Part shown: positions 24,158 to 31,804 of the stretch, one piece after another | Layout: every line of letters begins with the position of its first letter | Numbering within the stretch: the first letter of the stretch is position 1 | Source: Acidimicrobiia bacterium | Lineage (GTDB): Bacteria; Acidobacteriota; Vicinamibacteria; Vicinamibacterales; UBA2999 | DNA length: 64,000 nucleotides | Direction of reading: 5' to 3' | NCBI GenBank assembly: GCA_016871275.1 | Contig: VFZG01000002.1 | Span: forward strand, 62,001-126,000 | Program-made: the position numbers and the translations under genes | The notes under the pieces: model-generated | The model's input: only the letters and a program-made list of their open reading frames with translations | Told to the model about the DNA's origin: nothing | The model's database searches: none

Positions 24158-24198
24158 ACGACCGTCCGAACGACCGCCTGAACGTCCGCCCGATCGCC
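24092..24198 (+). repeat. Dodecanucleotide coding minisatellite across argA/argJ junction
   Basis: Nine diverged 12-base units begin with GTTCAGGAGATC and GTTCAGCCGAGC and end near GCCTGAACGTCC. They encode VQxx at the ArgA C-terminus and, after the overlapping ATGA, in another frame, the NDRPNDRLNVRP start of ArgJ. The period of 12 keeps both frames open when units are gained or lost. Confidence 0.72.
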
Positions 24199-25386
24199 GG
24201 CGGGGTGACCGCGCCTGCCGGATATCGTGCCGCCGGGCTTCATTGCGGCATCAAGGCCAGTGGCAAGCCCGATCTGTCGCTGATCGTGAGCGACACGCCG
24301 GCGAGCGCCGCCGGACTGTTCACCATCAATCTCGCCAAGGCCGCGCCGCTCTATCTGTGCCGGGACAACCTGGCCTCGAGCGGCGGCCGCGCGCGCGCCG
24401 TGATTACCAACAGCGGCTGCGCCAACGCCTGCACCGGTCCCCAGGGCGTGGCCGACGCGAAAGAGATGATGCGCCTCACCGCGTCGGCGCTCGGCTGCCC
24501 CGAGAACCAGGTGCTGGTCGCCTCGACCGGCGTGATCGGCGTCAACCTGAAGATGGACAAGATCCGCGGCGGCGTTCCGCAAGCCGTGGCCGCTCTGGCG
24601 GCCGATGGCGGCGCCGCTGCGGCGCGGGCCATCATGACGACCGATCCGTTTCCCAAGGAGTTTGCCGTCGAGGTCACGACGGAGTCGGGGACGTTCCGCG
24701 TCGGCGGCATGTCGAAGGGCTCCGGCATGATCGAGCCCCGCATGGCGACCATGCTCGGCTACCTCACGACGGATGCGGCGGTCGATCCGGCAATGCTGTC
24801 GCGGGCGCTGACCGAAGCCAGCCGCTACACCTTCAATGCGATCACGGTGGACGGCGAGCCGTCGACCAACGACTGCGTGTTCGCCCTCGCCAACGGCGCC
24901 AGCGGCGTGGCGATCACCGAGGCGCTCTACCCGGCGCTGTTCGATGGCCTCCGTGCCGTCGCCCATGAACTGGCGCTCGGCATCGTCCGCGGCGGCGAAG
25001 GCGCCACCAAGCTGATGTCGATCACCGTCACCGGCGCATCGACCGACGCCGACGCGTGGATGGCCGCGCGCGCGATTGCCAACTCGCCGCTGGTCAAGAC
25101 CGCGGTGCACGGCGGCGATCCGAATTGGGGACGCCTGGTCGCGGCGGCAGGCCGTTCCGGCGCGGCGTTCGTGCTCGACGGCGCCCGCGTGCAGATCGGC
25201 CCACTGGTGCTGTTCGAGCATGGTCGCCCGTTCGATGAGCTGGCGCCGAAAGCCGCCGAGTATCTCACCGGCCAGGACCTGCAGATCGAGGTCGATCTCG
25301 GCGCCGGCGGCACGCATCGCGCCACCGTGTGGACGTGCGACCTGTCGGCCGAATACGTCAAGATCAATGCCGAGTACCGCACTTAG
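24154..25386 (+). CDS. argJ: Bifunctional ornithine acetyltransferase/N-acetylglutamate synthase
   Basis: Transfers the acetyl group from N-acetylornithine to glutamate, so the acetyl cycle is closed. The protein self-cleaves between Ala and Thr; the site is in GMIEPRMATMLGYL, with the new N-terminal Thr as nucleophile. GGVTAPAGYRAAGLHCGIK, ITNSGCANACTG and HGGDPNWGRL are ArgJ blocks. It has 410 residues. The first 12 residues or so (MNDRPNDRLNVRP) come from the 12-base repeat array and are not part of the fold. It starts inside the argA stop. Confidence 0.95.
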   Translation: MNDRPNDRLNVRPIAGGVTAPAGYRAAGLHCGIKASGKPDLSLIVSDTPASAAGLFTINLAKAAPLYLCRDNLASSGGRARAVITNSGCANACTGPQGVADAKEMMRLTASALGCPENQVLVASTGVIGVNLKMDKIRGGVPQAVAALAADGGAAAARAIMTTDPFPKEFAVEVTTESGTFRVGGMSKGSGMIEPRMATMLGYLTTDAAVDPAMLSRALTEASRYTFNAITVDGEPSTNDCVFALANGASGVAITEALYPALFDGLRAVAHELALGIVRGGEGATKLMSITVTGASTDADAWMAARAIANSPLVKTAVHGGDPNWGRLVAAAGRSGAAFVLDGARVQIGPLVLFEHGRPFDELAPKAAEYLTGQDLQIEVDLGAGGTHRATVWTCDLSAEYVKINAEYRT

Positions 25387-25415
25387 ATCTGGTCCCGATC
25401 ACTCGAACAGCCAAT

Positions 25416-25447
25416 CAACAGATCACCAGCTCACCAGCTCAACAGAT
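25416..25447 (+). repeat. Octamer array in A-B-B-A order before argF
   Basis: CAACAGAT, CACCAGCT, CACCAGCT, CAACAGAT follow without gaps, and the last unit contains the ATG of argF (25446). This is a direct octamer repeat with a mirror-like order. It replaces an obvious ribosome-binding site. Confidence 0.65.
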
Positions 25448-26369
25448 GCAGAATTTCCTTTCCATCCTCGATCTCGATCCGGATCGGCTCACGAAGCTCC
25501 TTGAATCGGCCGCCCGGCTGAAGCGCGATCGCGACCAGGGCATGAAGGCGTCGACCGCCGCCGTGCTCAACGGCAAGCACGTCGGCATGCTGTTCGAGAA
25601 GCCGTCGTTGCGAACGCGCGTCACCTTCACCATCGGCGTGCGCGAGCTGGGTGGCGACGTGGTGGAGATTCCGGCCGACGTGATGCACGCCGATCGCGAG
25701 CCGATCCAGGACGTTGCCCGCAACCTCGAGCGATGGGTGGACGCGGTCGTGATTCGCACCTTCGGCCAGGATCGCCTGACCCAGATCGCCGAGATCGCGC
25801 CCAAGCTGCACATCATCAACGCACTGAGCAACGAGGAGCATCCCTGCCAGGCCCTGGCCGACATGCAGACGCTGTTCGAGCGCTGGGGCTCGGTGGCCGG
25901 CAAGCGGATCGCCTACGTCGGCGACGGCAACAACGTCTGCGCGTCGCTGGTCCACGCGGCGATGATGCTCGGCGCCCACGTGCACGTCGCGACCCCGAAG
26001 GGATTCGAGCTGCCCGACGAAGTGGTCGACCAGGCGGCCGAGGTGTCGCAGCAGGGCGCCGGACTGACGGAGTTCACCGACCCGAAGGCGGCGGTGCGCG
26101 ACGCCGACGCGATCTACACCGACGTGTGGACGTCGATGGGCCAGGAAGTCGAATACACCGAGCGGAAGAAGGCCTTCCGTCGCTATCAGATCAACGAGAC
26201 CATGATGGCGCTCGCCAGGCCGGGCGCGTTGTTCATGCACTGCCTCCCCGCGCATCGCGGCGACGAGGTCAGCGATGAAGTGATCGAGTCGCCGATTTCA
26301 GTGGTGTTCGACCAGGCGGAGAATCGCCTGCACGCGCAGAAGGCGCTGCTCGTCGAGATGCTCAGATAG
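25446..26369 (+). CDS. argF: Ornithine carbamoyltransferase
   Basis: Makes citrulline from ornithine and carbamoyl phosphate. The carbamoyl-phosphate loop is EKPSLRTRVTF (SLRTR in place of STRTR, common in some phyla), followed by HPCQALADMQT, the ornithine loop DVWTSMGQE and HCLPAHRGDEV. It has 307 residues. The SMG loop and HCLP box favour OTC over acetylornithine carbamoyltransferase, which fits the presence of ArgJ. It is the last gene of the operon and a 9-bp hairpin begins at its stop codon. Confidence 0.93.
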   Translation: MQNFLSILDLDPDRLTKLLESAARLKRDRDQGMKASTAAVLNGKHVGMLFEKPSLRTRVTFTIGVRELGGDVVEIPADVMHADREPIQDVARNLERWVDAVVIRTFGQDRLTQIAEIAPKLHIINALSNEEHPCQALADMQTLFERWGSVAGKRIAYVGDGNNVCASLVHAAMMLGAHVHVATPKGFELPDEVVDQAAEVSQQGAGLTEFTDPKAAVRDADAIYTDVWTSMGQEVEYTERKKAFRRYQINETMMALARPGALFMHCLPAHRGDEVSDEVIESPISVVFDQAENRLHAQKALLVEMLR

Positions 26370-26389
26370 CCCGAACCGGCGGTTCGGGC
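26369..26389 (+). terminator. Hairpin at argF stop (possible terminator)
   Basis: GCCCGAACC-GGC-GGTTCGGGC, a perfect 9-bp stem with 3-base loop starting at the last base of the argF stop. The T-run of a classical intrinsic terminator is missing, so termination may need a factor. Confidence 0.5.
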
Positions 26390-26425
26390 CAGCCAACCCT
26401 GCCCGGGACGAACCGCTGCTTCGTC

Positions 26426-28759
26426 CTACCGCTGAGTGGTCGTCGCCGTCTTTGGCTTCAGGTACTTGTCGTACCACGCCACCATGCGGTTCTCGAAGTC
26501 AATGCTCTCCGCGACGCTGTTCGGCGGACGATGGCCGCCGTTGACGTAGCGCACCCACTCCACGTCCTTCCCCAACCGGCGCAGCGCGTAGTACAGCTCC
26601 CGCGACTGATTGGCGGGCACGTTGGGATCCTGATCGCCGCTGATCGTCAGCAACGGCGTCTTGACGCGATCGAGGCGGAAGATCGCCGAGTGCTCGATGT
26701 AGCGCTCCGGATACTCCCACAGCGTGCCGCCGATGCGATCCTGGCTCTTCTCCGGGGCGTGCGTGTTGCGCACGCCGAGGCGCTCGCTGTCGGTGTAGAA
26801 GCTGATCATGTCGACCTTGCCCGACACGTTGATGGCCGCCTTGAAGCGATCCGTCTCGGTCAGCAGCAGCACCGTGGCATAGCCGCCGTAGCTGGTGCCG
26901 TGCACGCCGAGGCGATCGGGATCGGCGATGCCCAGGTCGATCAGCTTGTTCGCCGCGGCGGTGACGCCCTTGGCCCATGACTCACCCGGCCGTCCCACCA
27001 CCAGATTCACCGACGGGTGGAACACGGCATAGCCCTGGCCGGCCAGCAGTGCCGCGCGGCCGTCGAAGCCGTTGTCGAAGAACCTTTCGTAGATCTCGAA
27101 CACCGTCGGGTAGCGCCGCCCCTTCTGGTAGCCGATCGGGTAGCGCAGCACGCCGTACAACACCTTGCCGTCAGCATCGCGGTAGGAGACGAGCTCGGAT
27201 GCCGGCAGGGCCTTCTTGGCGATCCACGGATTGAGATCGGTCAGCTTGCGCACGTTGGTGAAATCCGGATCCGCGGCATAGAGTTCCGCCGGCCGCGTGC
27301 CGTCGGACTTCGAGAACACCACGGTGCTGCCATCGCGCGACTGGCGAATGCCCTGGTAGACATTCGCATCGCGAACCAGCGTCGTCAGCGTCTTCGTTGT
27401 CAGGTCGAGGCGCGAGATGCCGCGCTCCCAGCGATCGGGCTCGCCGTACTGCACCAGAATCGCGTCGCCCGCGGGGTTCCAGTCGAGCGCCGTCAGCCGG
27501 GGATTCTGGTCCTCGTTCTTGTCGTCGATGGTGAGCACCTTCTCACGGGCGCCATCAGCGACGTTGGCGACGTACCAACCTGTTCGGCTGGTCAGCAGCA
27601 GCTTCGAGCCATCGCGCGAGAACGACGCCACCGAAAAGGACTCGGCGTCGGAATCCGGTTTCGCGTCGGGCTCCAACTTCGGCTTCGGCGTGATGGAACG
27701 CGGCTTCCCTCCGGTCAAGTTCTGGACGAAGATTTCGCCACGGTCGGCAAACGCGAACAGGCGTCCATCGTCCGACCAGCGCGGCGTCGCCGTCTTCAGG
27801 GTTGTGGCATCGAGCACCGTCACTGGGCTGGCGGCGCCACGGACCTGCGTGCGGATGGTGTTGTCGGTCCCGAAGATCACGTCGTAGTTGGTCTTCTCGG
27901 TGGTGTCCTCGAGCCACACCACGTTTGTGCCATCACGCGTCATCCGGTAGTTCGACATCGCCGCCGTCGCCATGAACGGCGTGGCGGCGCCGGTGGCGGG
28001 ATCGATTTCGGCGACGGCGCGGCGACGATTCAGCCGGCTCATCGCGTCCCAATCGAGCATCGGCGTCGATGCCTGCACCACGACCGGGCCGCCGACCAGC
28101 GTCTTGAACGCGGATTGTGCTGCGGTGTCGTCGGCCGGCGACCGCACGGCGGCAACCAGCCGGGTGCCGTCAGGCGTCCACGACAACTCCGAATTGGCGG
28201 CCACCGCGGCGTCGGGCTTGCGCGGCACTTCCACCAGGGTCCGGCGGGCGACGTCGTAGATCCACAGCGACGTAAGCGGCAGGCCGGCCGGTGTTTCGGC
28301 GGCGGTCAGCAGCCCGAGTCGCGCGCCGTCGCGCGTGAAGGCCGCCTGCCTGACGTTCATCAGGCCCTTGCCGACCCGGTCGACGGCGCCGCTCTGCGTG
28401 TTGACGACCATCAGCTCCACCATCGATGGCGCGAAGTAGGTGGGATCGCCGTAACGGCGGTGATTGGTTTCGGCATTGTCGAACGTCCGGCGGGCGCCAA
28501 TCGCCACCAGGCGCCCGTCCTCACTGAGGTCAAGTATTTGCGCGGTCGTGACCTTGAGCATGTCCTCGGCGGTAATGACGTCGAGCGACTGTGCGTGAGA
28601 CGCGGCAAACCAGACGGCGGCGATCAGGACGGCGGCACTGTAACCAATGGCACGAGGGATCGTGGCATTAACCGGGCCGTTCCTAGGGAACGGCCCCAGC
28701 CTCTTCAATGAGCTTGATGCCGCCAACAATTGGTGTCCTCGAAACGCTCCGTTAGTCAT
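26426..28759 (-). CDS. Secreted S9 family prolyl-oligopeptidase-like peptidase
   Basis: Exported serine peptidase of 777 residues with an N-terminal beta-propeller and a C-terminal alpha/beta-hydrolase domain. The catalytic serine is in GVHGTSYGGYATVL, the aspartate in ISGDQDPNVP, and the histidine in NGGHRPP. A hydrophobic stretch (GYSAAVLIAAVWFAASHA) near residue 40-58 looks like a signal peptide, but it is preceded by an unusual 38-residue extension that includes a perfect DNA hairpin. No other start codon lies between. The ATG overlaps the stop of the exported repeat protein, so both are coupled. Confidence 0.9.
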   Translation of the reverse strand: MTNGAFRGHQLLAASSSLKRLGPFPRNGPVNATIPRAIGYSAAVLIAAVWFAASHAQSLDVITAEDMLKVTTAQILDLSEDGRLVAIGARRTFDNAETNHRRYGDPTYFAPSMVELMVVNTQSGAVDRVGKGLMNVRQAAFTRDGARLGLLTAAETPAGLPLTSLWIYDVARRTLVEVPRKPDAAVAANSELSWTPDGTRLVAAVRSPADDTAAQSAFKTLVGGPVVVQASTPMLDWDAMSRLNRRRAVAEIDPATGAATPFMATAAMSNYRMTRDGTNVVWLEDTTEKTNYDVIFGTDNTIRTQVRGAASPVTVLDATTLKTATPRWSDDGRLFAFADRGEIFVQNLTGGKPRSITPKPKLEPDAKPDSDAESFSVASFSRDGSKLLLTSRTGWYVANVADGAREKVLTIDDKNEDQNPRLTALDWNPAGDAILVQYGEPDRWERGISRLDLTTKTLTTLVRDANVYQGIRQSRDGSTVVFSKSDGTRPAELYAADPDFTNVRKLTDLNPWIAKKALPASELVSYRDADGKVLYGVLRYPIGYQKGRRYPTVFEIYERFFDNGFDGRAALLAGQGYAVFHPSVNLVVGRPGESWAKGVTAAANKLIDLGIADPDRLGVHGTSYGGYATVLLLTETDRFKAAINVSGKVDMISFYTDSERLGVRNTHAPEKSQDRIGGTLWEYPERYIEHSAIFRLDRVKTPLLTISGDQDPNVPANQSRELYYALRRLGKDVEWVRYVNGGHRPPNSVAESIDFENRMVAWYDKYLKPKTATTTQR
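28674..28696. other. Perfect 10-bp hairpin inside the S9 peptidase 5' region
   Basis: GGGCCGTTCC-TAG-GGAACGGCCC, within the part that codes for the poorly conserved N-terminal extension. It may be an inserted palindrome, or a structure that controls translation of the peptidase. Confidence 0.55.
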
Positions 28760-30015
28760 GATGCTTTCCTCGCGCGAATCAGAACCTCAATCTCGTCGTT
28801 GCGGTTGTTCTCGAAGTAGAGCCGTTGGCGGCCGTCGGGATCCAGCGTGATCACCGCGGGCGCCGCGCTGGCGGTCACGGTCCACCCGAGCGGCAACACG
28901 ACCGTGTTGCGCGGGCGTCCGAAGGCGCGATCCCACACCAGCTCATCGCCGTCGAGCCGGTAGCGATTGGGATCGGTGTAGGTTTCGGTGATGCGAAGCC
29001 GGGCCGACTGCCCCTGCTTCACCGCCGGAAAGCTGATCACGACGATCTGTGTCGTGTCGGCGACCGGCTCGCCGGCGTCGAGGCCCCGCTTCTTCAATTC
29101 GGCGCCGCTGATCGTCTCGACCTTCAACGCCTCACCGGTATCGAGCAGCACTGCCGACGGGTTGGATACCGAACTGCCGGCGCGCACCACATTGAAGTAG
29201 TGCGCCACACCGGGACGCGACTCGGTGTAGTCGTGGTACAGGTTGAACGAGTGTGTCGCTGGATCGTTCGGGAAGTACACGATTTCCCGATTCTGGTGGG
29301 CGCGATCGGACAGGCGCGACGCCTGTGACGCCAGCGTGACCGTTGACGGCACGCCGCGGTCGGTTGGAATCGGCGGCGTGAACGGGGCCAGCCCGGGCCG
29401 GGCTCGAATCACGAGCGGCGCCGCGGCGGCACTCGTATTCAGGAACGTGATCATCACCCGACCGTCCCCGGTCGTCAGCACCTGCGACGGCACGTTGCAG
29501 CTGATCAAGCGATAGCCGGCGGGCAGGACCACGGCATTGCGGCGAATGCCCAGCGAACGATCGAAGACAATGGTCTGGCCGTCGCGGAAGTAGCTCTTGG
29601 CATCCTTGTAGGTCTTGTCGATCAGCACGCGCCCCTCGCCGCCCTTCGGCACCGGCCGAGCGAGATGCACTTTCAGCCACTCGGTTTCGAGATCGGCGGT
29701 GGGATGCCCTTCCGTTCTCGCCTGCGCACCGCTGACGATTTCCCACTTCAGCGGCTGACCGGTCATCATGTCGGTGACACGCTCGTCGCTGGCGATGCTG
29801 CCCTTGCGAATGGCGTTGAAGAAGAACTTCGCGCCTGGCGTGGTCGCGGTGACCTCATACAGGATGCGGAACTGCGCAGTGTCCGGCGCCAGCAGTTCGT
29901 AGCGCGTGTAGTCGTCTTCCTGCGTCTGCCGCTGGGGTGTCTGCGCCGCCACGGCAGCCGGAATTGCGAGTGCCAGCAGAAGTGCTGCGCGTCGAACAGG
30001 CATGACGCGCATCAT
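28756..30015 (-). CDS. Exported protein with two related halves (unknown)
   Basis: I do not recognise the family. A signal peptide (MPVRRAALLLALAIPAAVAAQ) is followed by two domains of about 175 residues that look duplicated. Each has a Tyr-rich strand (FRILYEV and YHDYTES), then a block ending in a Tyr/Phe-Asp pattern (YFRDGQTIVFDRSLGIRRNAV and YRLDGDELVWDRAFGRPRNTV), and VVLPxGW/Y. The sequence is beta-rich with no catalytic motif in view. It lies 3 bases downstream of the CbiX-like gene and overlaps the S9 peptidase start, so the three act as a unit, perhaps a partner or inhibitor of the peptidase. Confidence 0.75.
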   Translation of the reverse strand: MMRVMPVRRAALLLALAIPAAVAAQTPQRQTQEDDYTRYELLAPDTAQFRILYEVTATTPGAKFFFNAIRKGSIASDERVTDMMTGQPLKWEIVSGAQARTEGHPTADLETEWLKVHLARPVPKGGEGRVLIDKTYKDAKSYFRDGQTIVFDRSLGIRRNAVVLPAGYRLISCNVPSQVLTTGDGRVMITFLNTSAAAAPLVIRARPGLAPFTPPIPTDRGVPSTVTLASQASRLSDRAHQNREIVYFPNDPATHSFNLYHDYTESRPGVAHYFNVVRAGSSVSNPSAVLLDTGEALKVETISGAELKKRGLDAGEPVADTTQIVVISFPAVKQGQSARLRITETYTDPNRYRLDGDELVWDRAFGRPRNTVVLPLGWTVTASAAPAVITLDPDGRQRLYFENNRNDEIEVLIRARKAS

Positions 30016-30018
30016 ACG

Positions 30019-30942
30019 TTACTGGAGGCTGGCGAACACCCACTTCACGATGCGCTCGTCAGGCATCAACGCCTGCGGGGCCATGGTGTAGTCGAGGCCT
30101 TCGAGCCGCTTGCGAAGGCCCTGCTCGATGCCGCCGAACGACAGCAGGTGCGGGACGATCAGCACCCTGCGGCCGGCCGCGATCTGCGCTTTCACCAGGT
30201 CGCGCAGTTGCTTGGTGGCGGCGTCGCGCACCGTCGGACCCGCATCATCGCGAACGGTCAGGTAGTCCACTGATGCGTACGGGGCCGAAACCCTGGTCTG
30301 GTCCGCGACCACGGCCAAATCCGCCAGCCAGCGCCGGTTGTCGTCGTCCGGCACGGGGCCATGCGCGGCGATGATGACGGCTTCCTGCGCGGGAGCGCTG
30401 CTGATCGACTTCGCGCGGTCGGCGACGATGGCGCCGATCAACGGATGGCGGTTGAGTGCCGGCGTCATGCGAATTGGCAGCGTGGTCTTCACGGGCGATG
30501 CCGGGTCACCGGACATCGCCTCGTGATTGCCGTGGTCCATCGCCACGCCATGCGCGGCGTGGTTCATCTTCGCGAAGATCGCCAGGTCCTTCGGCGCATC
30601 GGCGCGAAGCCCAAGCAGGAACTCGGTGGACGTGATGACCGAGCTGTGCGACGACACGAACAGCGGCACGGCGACGATCCTCTTGACTCCGCGCGCCGCG
30701 AGTCTGTCCACCGCCTGCTGGATCGCCGCGCGTGACGCCATGCCGAACGCCACTTCGGTCGGCTGCGCCACGTCAACGGTCTTCGCGACGTCGGCGACGC
30801 GCTGGTTCCACTCCGGCCTGCCGCCATGGGCCATCAGCAGCACGCCGGTGTCGCTTGACTGCGCGAGAGCCGGAGCAGCCATGCCGGCGATGACGCCGCA
30901 CGCCAGGTGCATCAAGAAGAGAACGGCCCGAAAGACCTTCAT
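30019..30942 (-). CDS. Exported CbiX/SirB-like chelatase-fold protein
   Basis: Sirohydrochlorin cobalto-/ferrochelatase-fold protein of 307 residues, in two halves. The metal-site histidine motifs are VLLMAHGGRPEWNQRV and VIIAAHGPVPDDDNRRW, and there is a His-rich loop (MNHAAHGVAMDHGNHE). An N-terminal signal (AVLFLMHLACGVIAGMAAPALA) predicts export, unlike cytoplasmic CbiX. ATG 30942 was chosen; a TTG at 30969 in frame would include the palindrome as coding. Export and the iron-type operator suggest metal or tetrapyrrole handling in the periplasm; enzyme activity is unproven. Confidence 0.8.
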   Translation of the reverse strand: MKVFRAVLFLMHLACGVIAGMAAPALAQSSDTGVLLMAHGGRPEWNQRVADVAKTVDVAQPTEVAFGMASRAAIQQAVDRLAARGVKRIVAVPLFVSSHSSVITSTEFLLGLRADAPKDLAIFAKMNHAAHGVAMDHGNHEAMSGDPASPVKTTLPIRMTPALNRHPLIGAIVADRAKSISSAPAQEAVIIAAHGPVPDDDNRRWLADLAVVADQTRVSAPYASVDYLTVRDDAGPTVRDAATKQLRDLVKAQIAAGRRVLIVPHLLSFGGIEQGLRKRLEGLDYTMAPQALMPDERIVKWVFASLQ

Positions 30943-30951
30943 TTTGATAAT

Positions 30952-30970
30952 GTTGAGATTTAGTCTCAAC
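30952..30970. promoter_or_regulatory. Fur-box-like palindrome GTTGAGA-TTTAG-TCTCAAC
   Basis: Seven-bp perfect arms, 9 bases upstream of the CbiX-like ATG and 46 bases from the divergent pxpA start. The core TTGAGA-N5-TCTCAA is the same as in the larger palindrome before the FTR1 gene (52771-52799), so both genes are probably under one iron regulator. Confidence 0.62.
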
Positions 30971-31016
30971 TTCGCAAAGTAGGGTACCGCCGACTAACAT
31001 TGGGAGTCAAGCAAAA

Positions 31017-31775
31017 GTGAGAATCGATCTCAATTCTGACCTTGGCGAGTCATTCGGGCCCTGGCCCATGGGCCAGGACGCCGCGCTGATGGACAGCATT
31101 TCCTCGGCAAATGTGGCCTGCGGCTTTCACGCCGGCGACCCTGGCACCATGCGGGCAACCCTTCGGCTGGCCAGGACCAAGGGCGTCGCGGTCGGCGCGC
31201 ATCCGGGTTTCCCGGACCTGGTCGGCTTCGGGCGGCGCGAGATGAAGGCCTCAGCCGCCGAAGTGGAAGACTTCGTGCTGTATCAACTGGCGGCGCTGGC
31301 GGGCATGGCGGCCGCAGAAGGCATGCGGCTGCAGCACGTCAAGGCACACGGCGCGCTCTACAACATGGCGTGCAAGGACCGTCCGCTGGCGGACGCCATT
31401 GCCAGAGCCACGGCGGCCATCGATCGCTCGCTGGTCCTGTTCGGCCTGCCGAACTCCGCACTCCTGCGCGCCGGTGAATCGGCCGGGTTGCGCGTCGCCG
31501 CCGAAGTGTTCGCGGACCGCGCCTACGATCCAGACGGTTCGCTCACCTCCCGCAGCCAGCCTGGCAGCGTGATGCACGACACGCCCGCGGTCGTCGCGCG
31601 CGCGATCAGGATGGTGCGCGACAATGAGGTCGTCGCCATCGACGGCTCCACAATCACGTTGCAGGCCGACACCATTTGTCTGCACGGCGACACCCCGGGT
31701 GCCGCCGATCTCGCGCGCGAAGTGCGAAGAGGACTGGAAGCGGCGGGCATTCGAATCGCTCGCCTGACGGCCTGA
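31017..31775 (+). CDS. pxpA: 5-oxoprolinase subunit A (LamB/YcsF family)
   Basis: Part of the bacterial ATP-dependent 5-oxoprolinase that opens pyroglutamate to glutamate. MRIDLNSDLGESFGPW is the strict family start, followed by NVACGFHAGDP, VGAHPGFPDLVGFGRR and KAHGALYN with conserved histidines and aspartates. It has 252 residues. The partners pxpB and pxpC are not adjacent, so they must lie elsewhere or be absent. The GTG start gives a 74-base divergent region with the CbiX-like gene. Confidence 0.93.
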   Translation: MRIDLNSDLGESFGPWPMGQDAALMDSISSANVACGFHAGDPGTMRATLRLARTKGVAVGAHPGFPDLVGFGRREMKASAAEVEDFVLYQLAALAGMAAAEGMRLQHVKAHGALYNMACKDRPLADAIARATAAIDRSLVLFGLPNSALLRAGESAGLRVAAEVFADRAYDPDGSLTSRSQPGSVMHDTPAVVARAIRMVRDNEVVAIDGSTITLQADTICLHGDTPGAADLAREVRRGLEAAGIRIARLTA

Positions 31776-31804
31776 CGCCCCGACGGTCCGACGGCCCGAC
31801 AGCC
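31765..31804 (+). repeat. Octanucleotide array, five units of CGACGGCC type
   Basis: TGACGGCC, TGACGCCC, CGACGGTC, CGACGGCC, CGACAGCC. The array begins in the last codons of pxpA and ends exactly at the stop codon of the minus-strand permease gene. It is 40 bp long, like those at 14931-14970 and 53221-53260. Confidence 0.72.

Noticed and set aside
27017-28711. Plus-strand open frame of 564 codons
   Set aside because: Antisense to the S9 peptidase, whose catalytic triad is intact; no recognisable domain.
31018-31032. Third iron-box-like palindrome TGAGA-ATCGA-TCTCA at the pxpA start
   Set aside because: It is explained by the conserved codons for the RIDLN start of PxpA and lies inside the coding region; likely coincidence.
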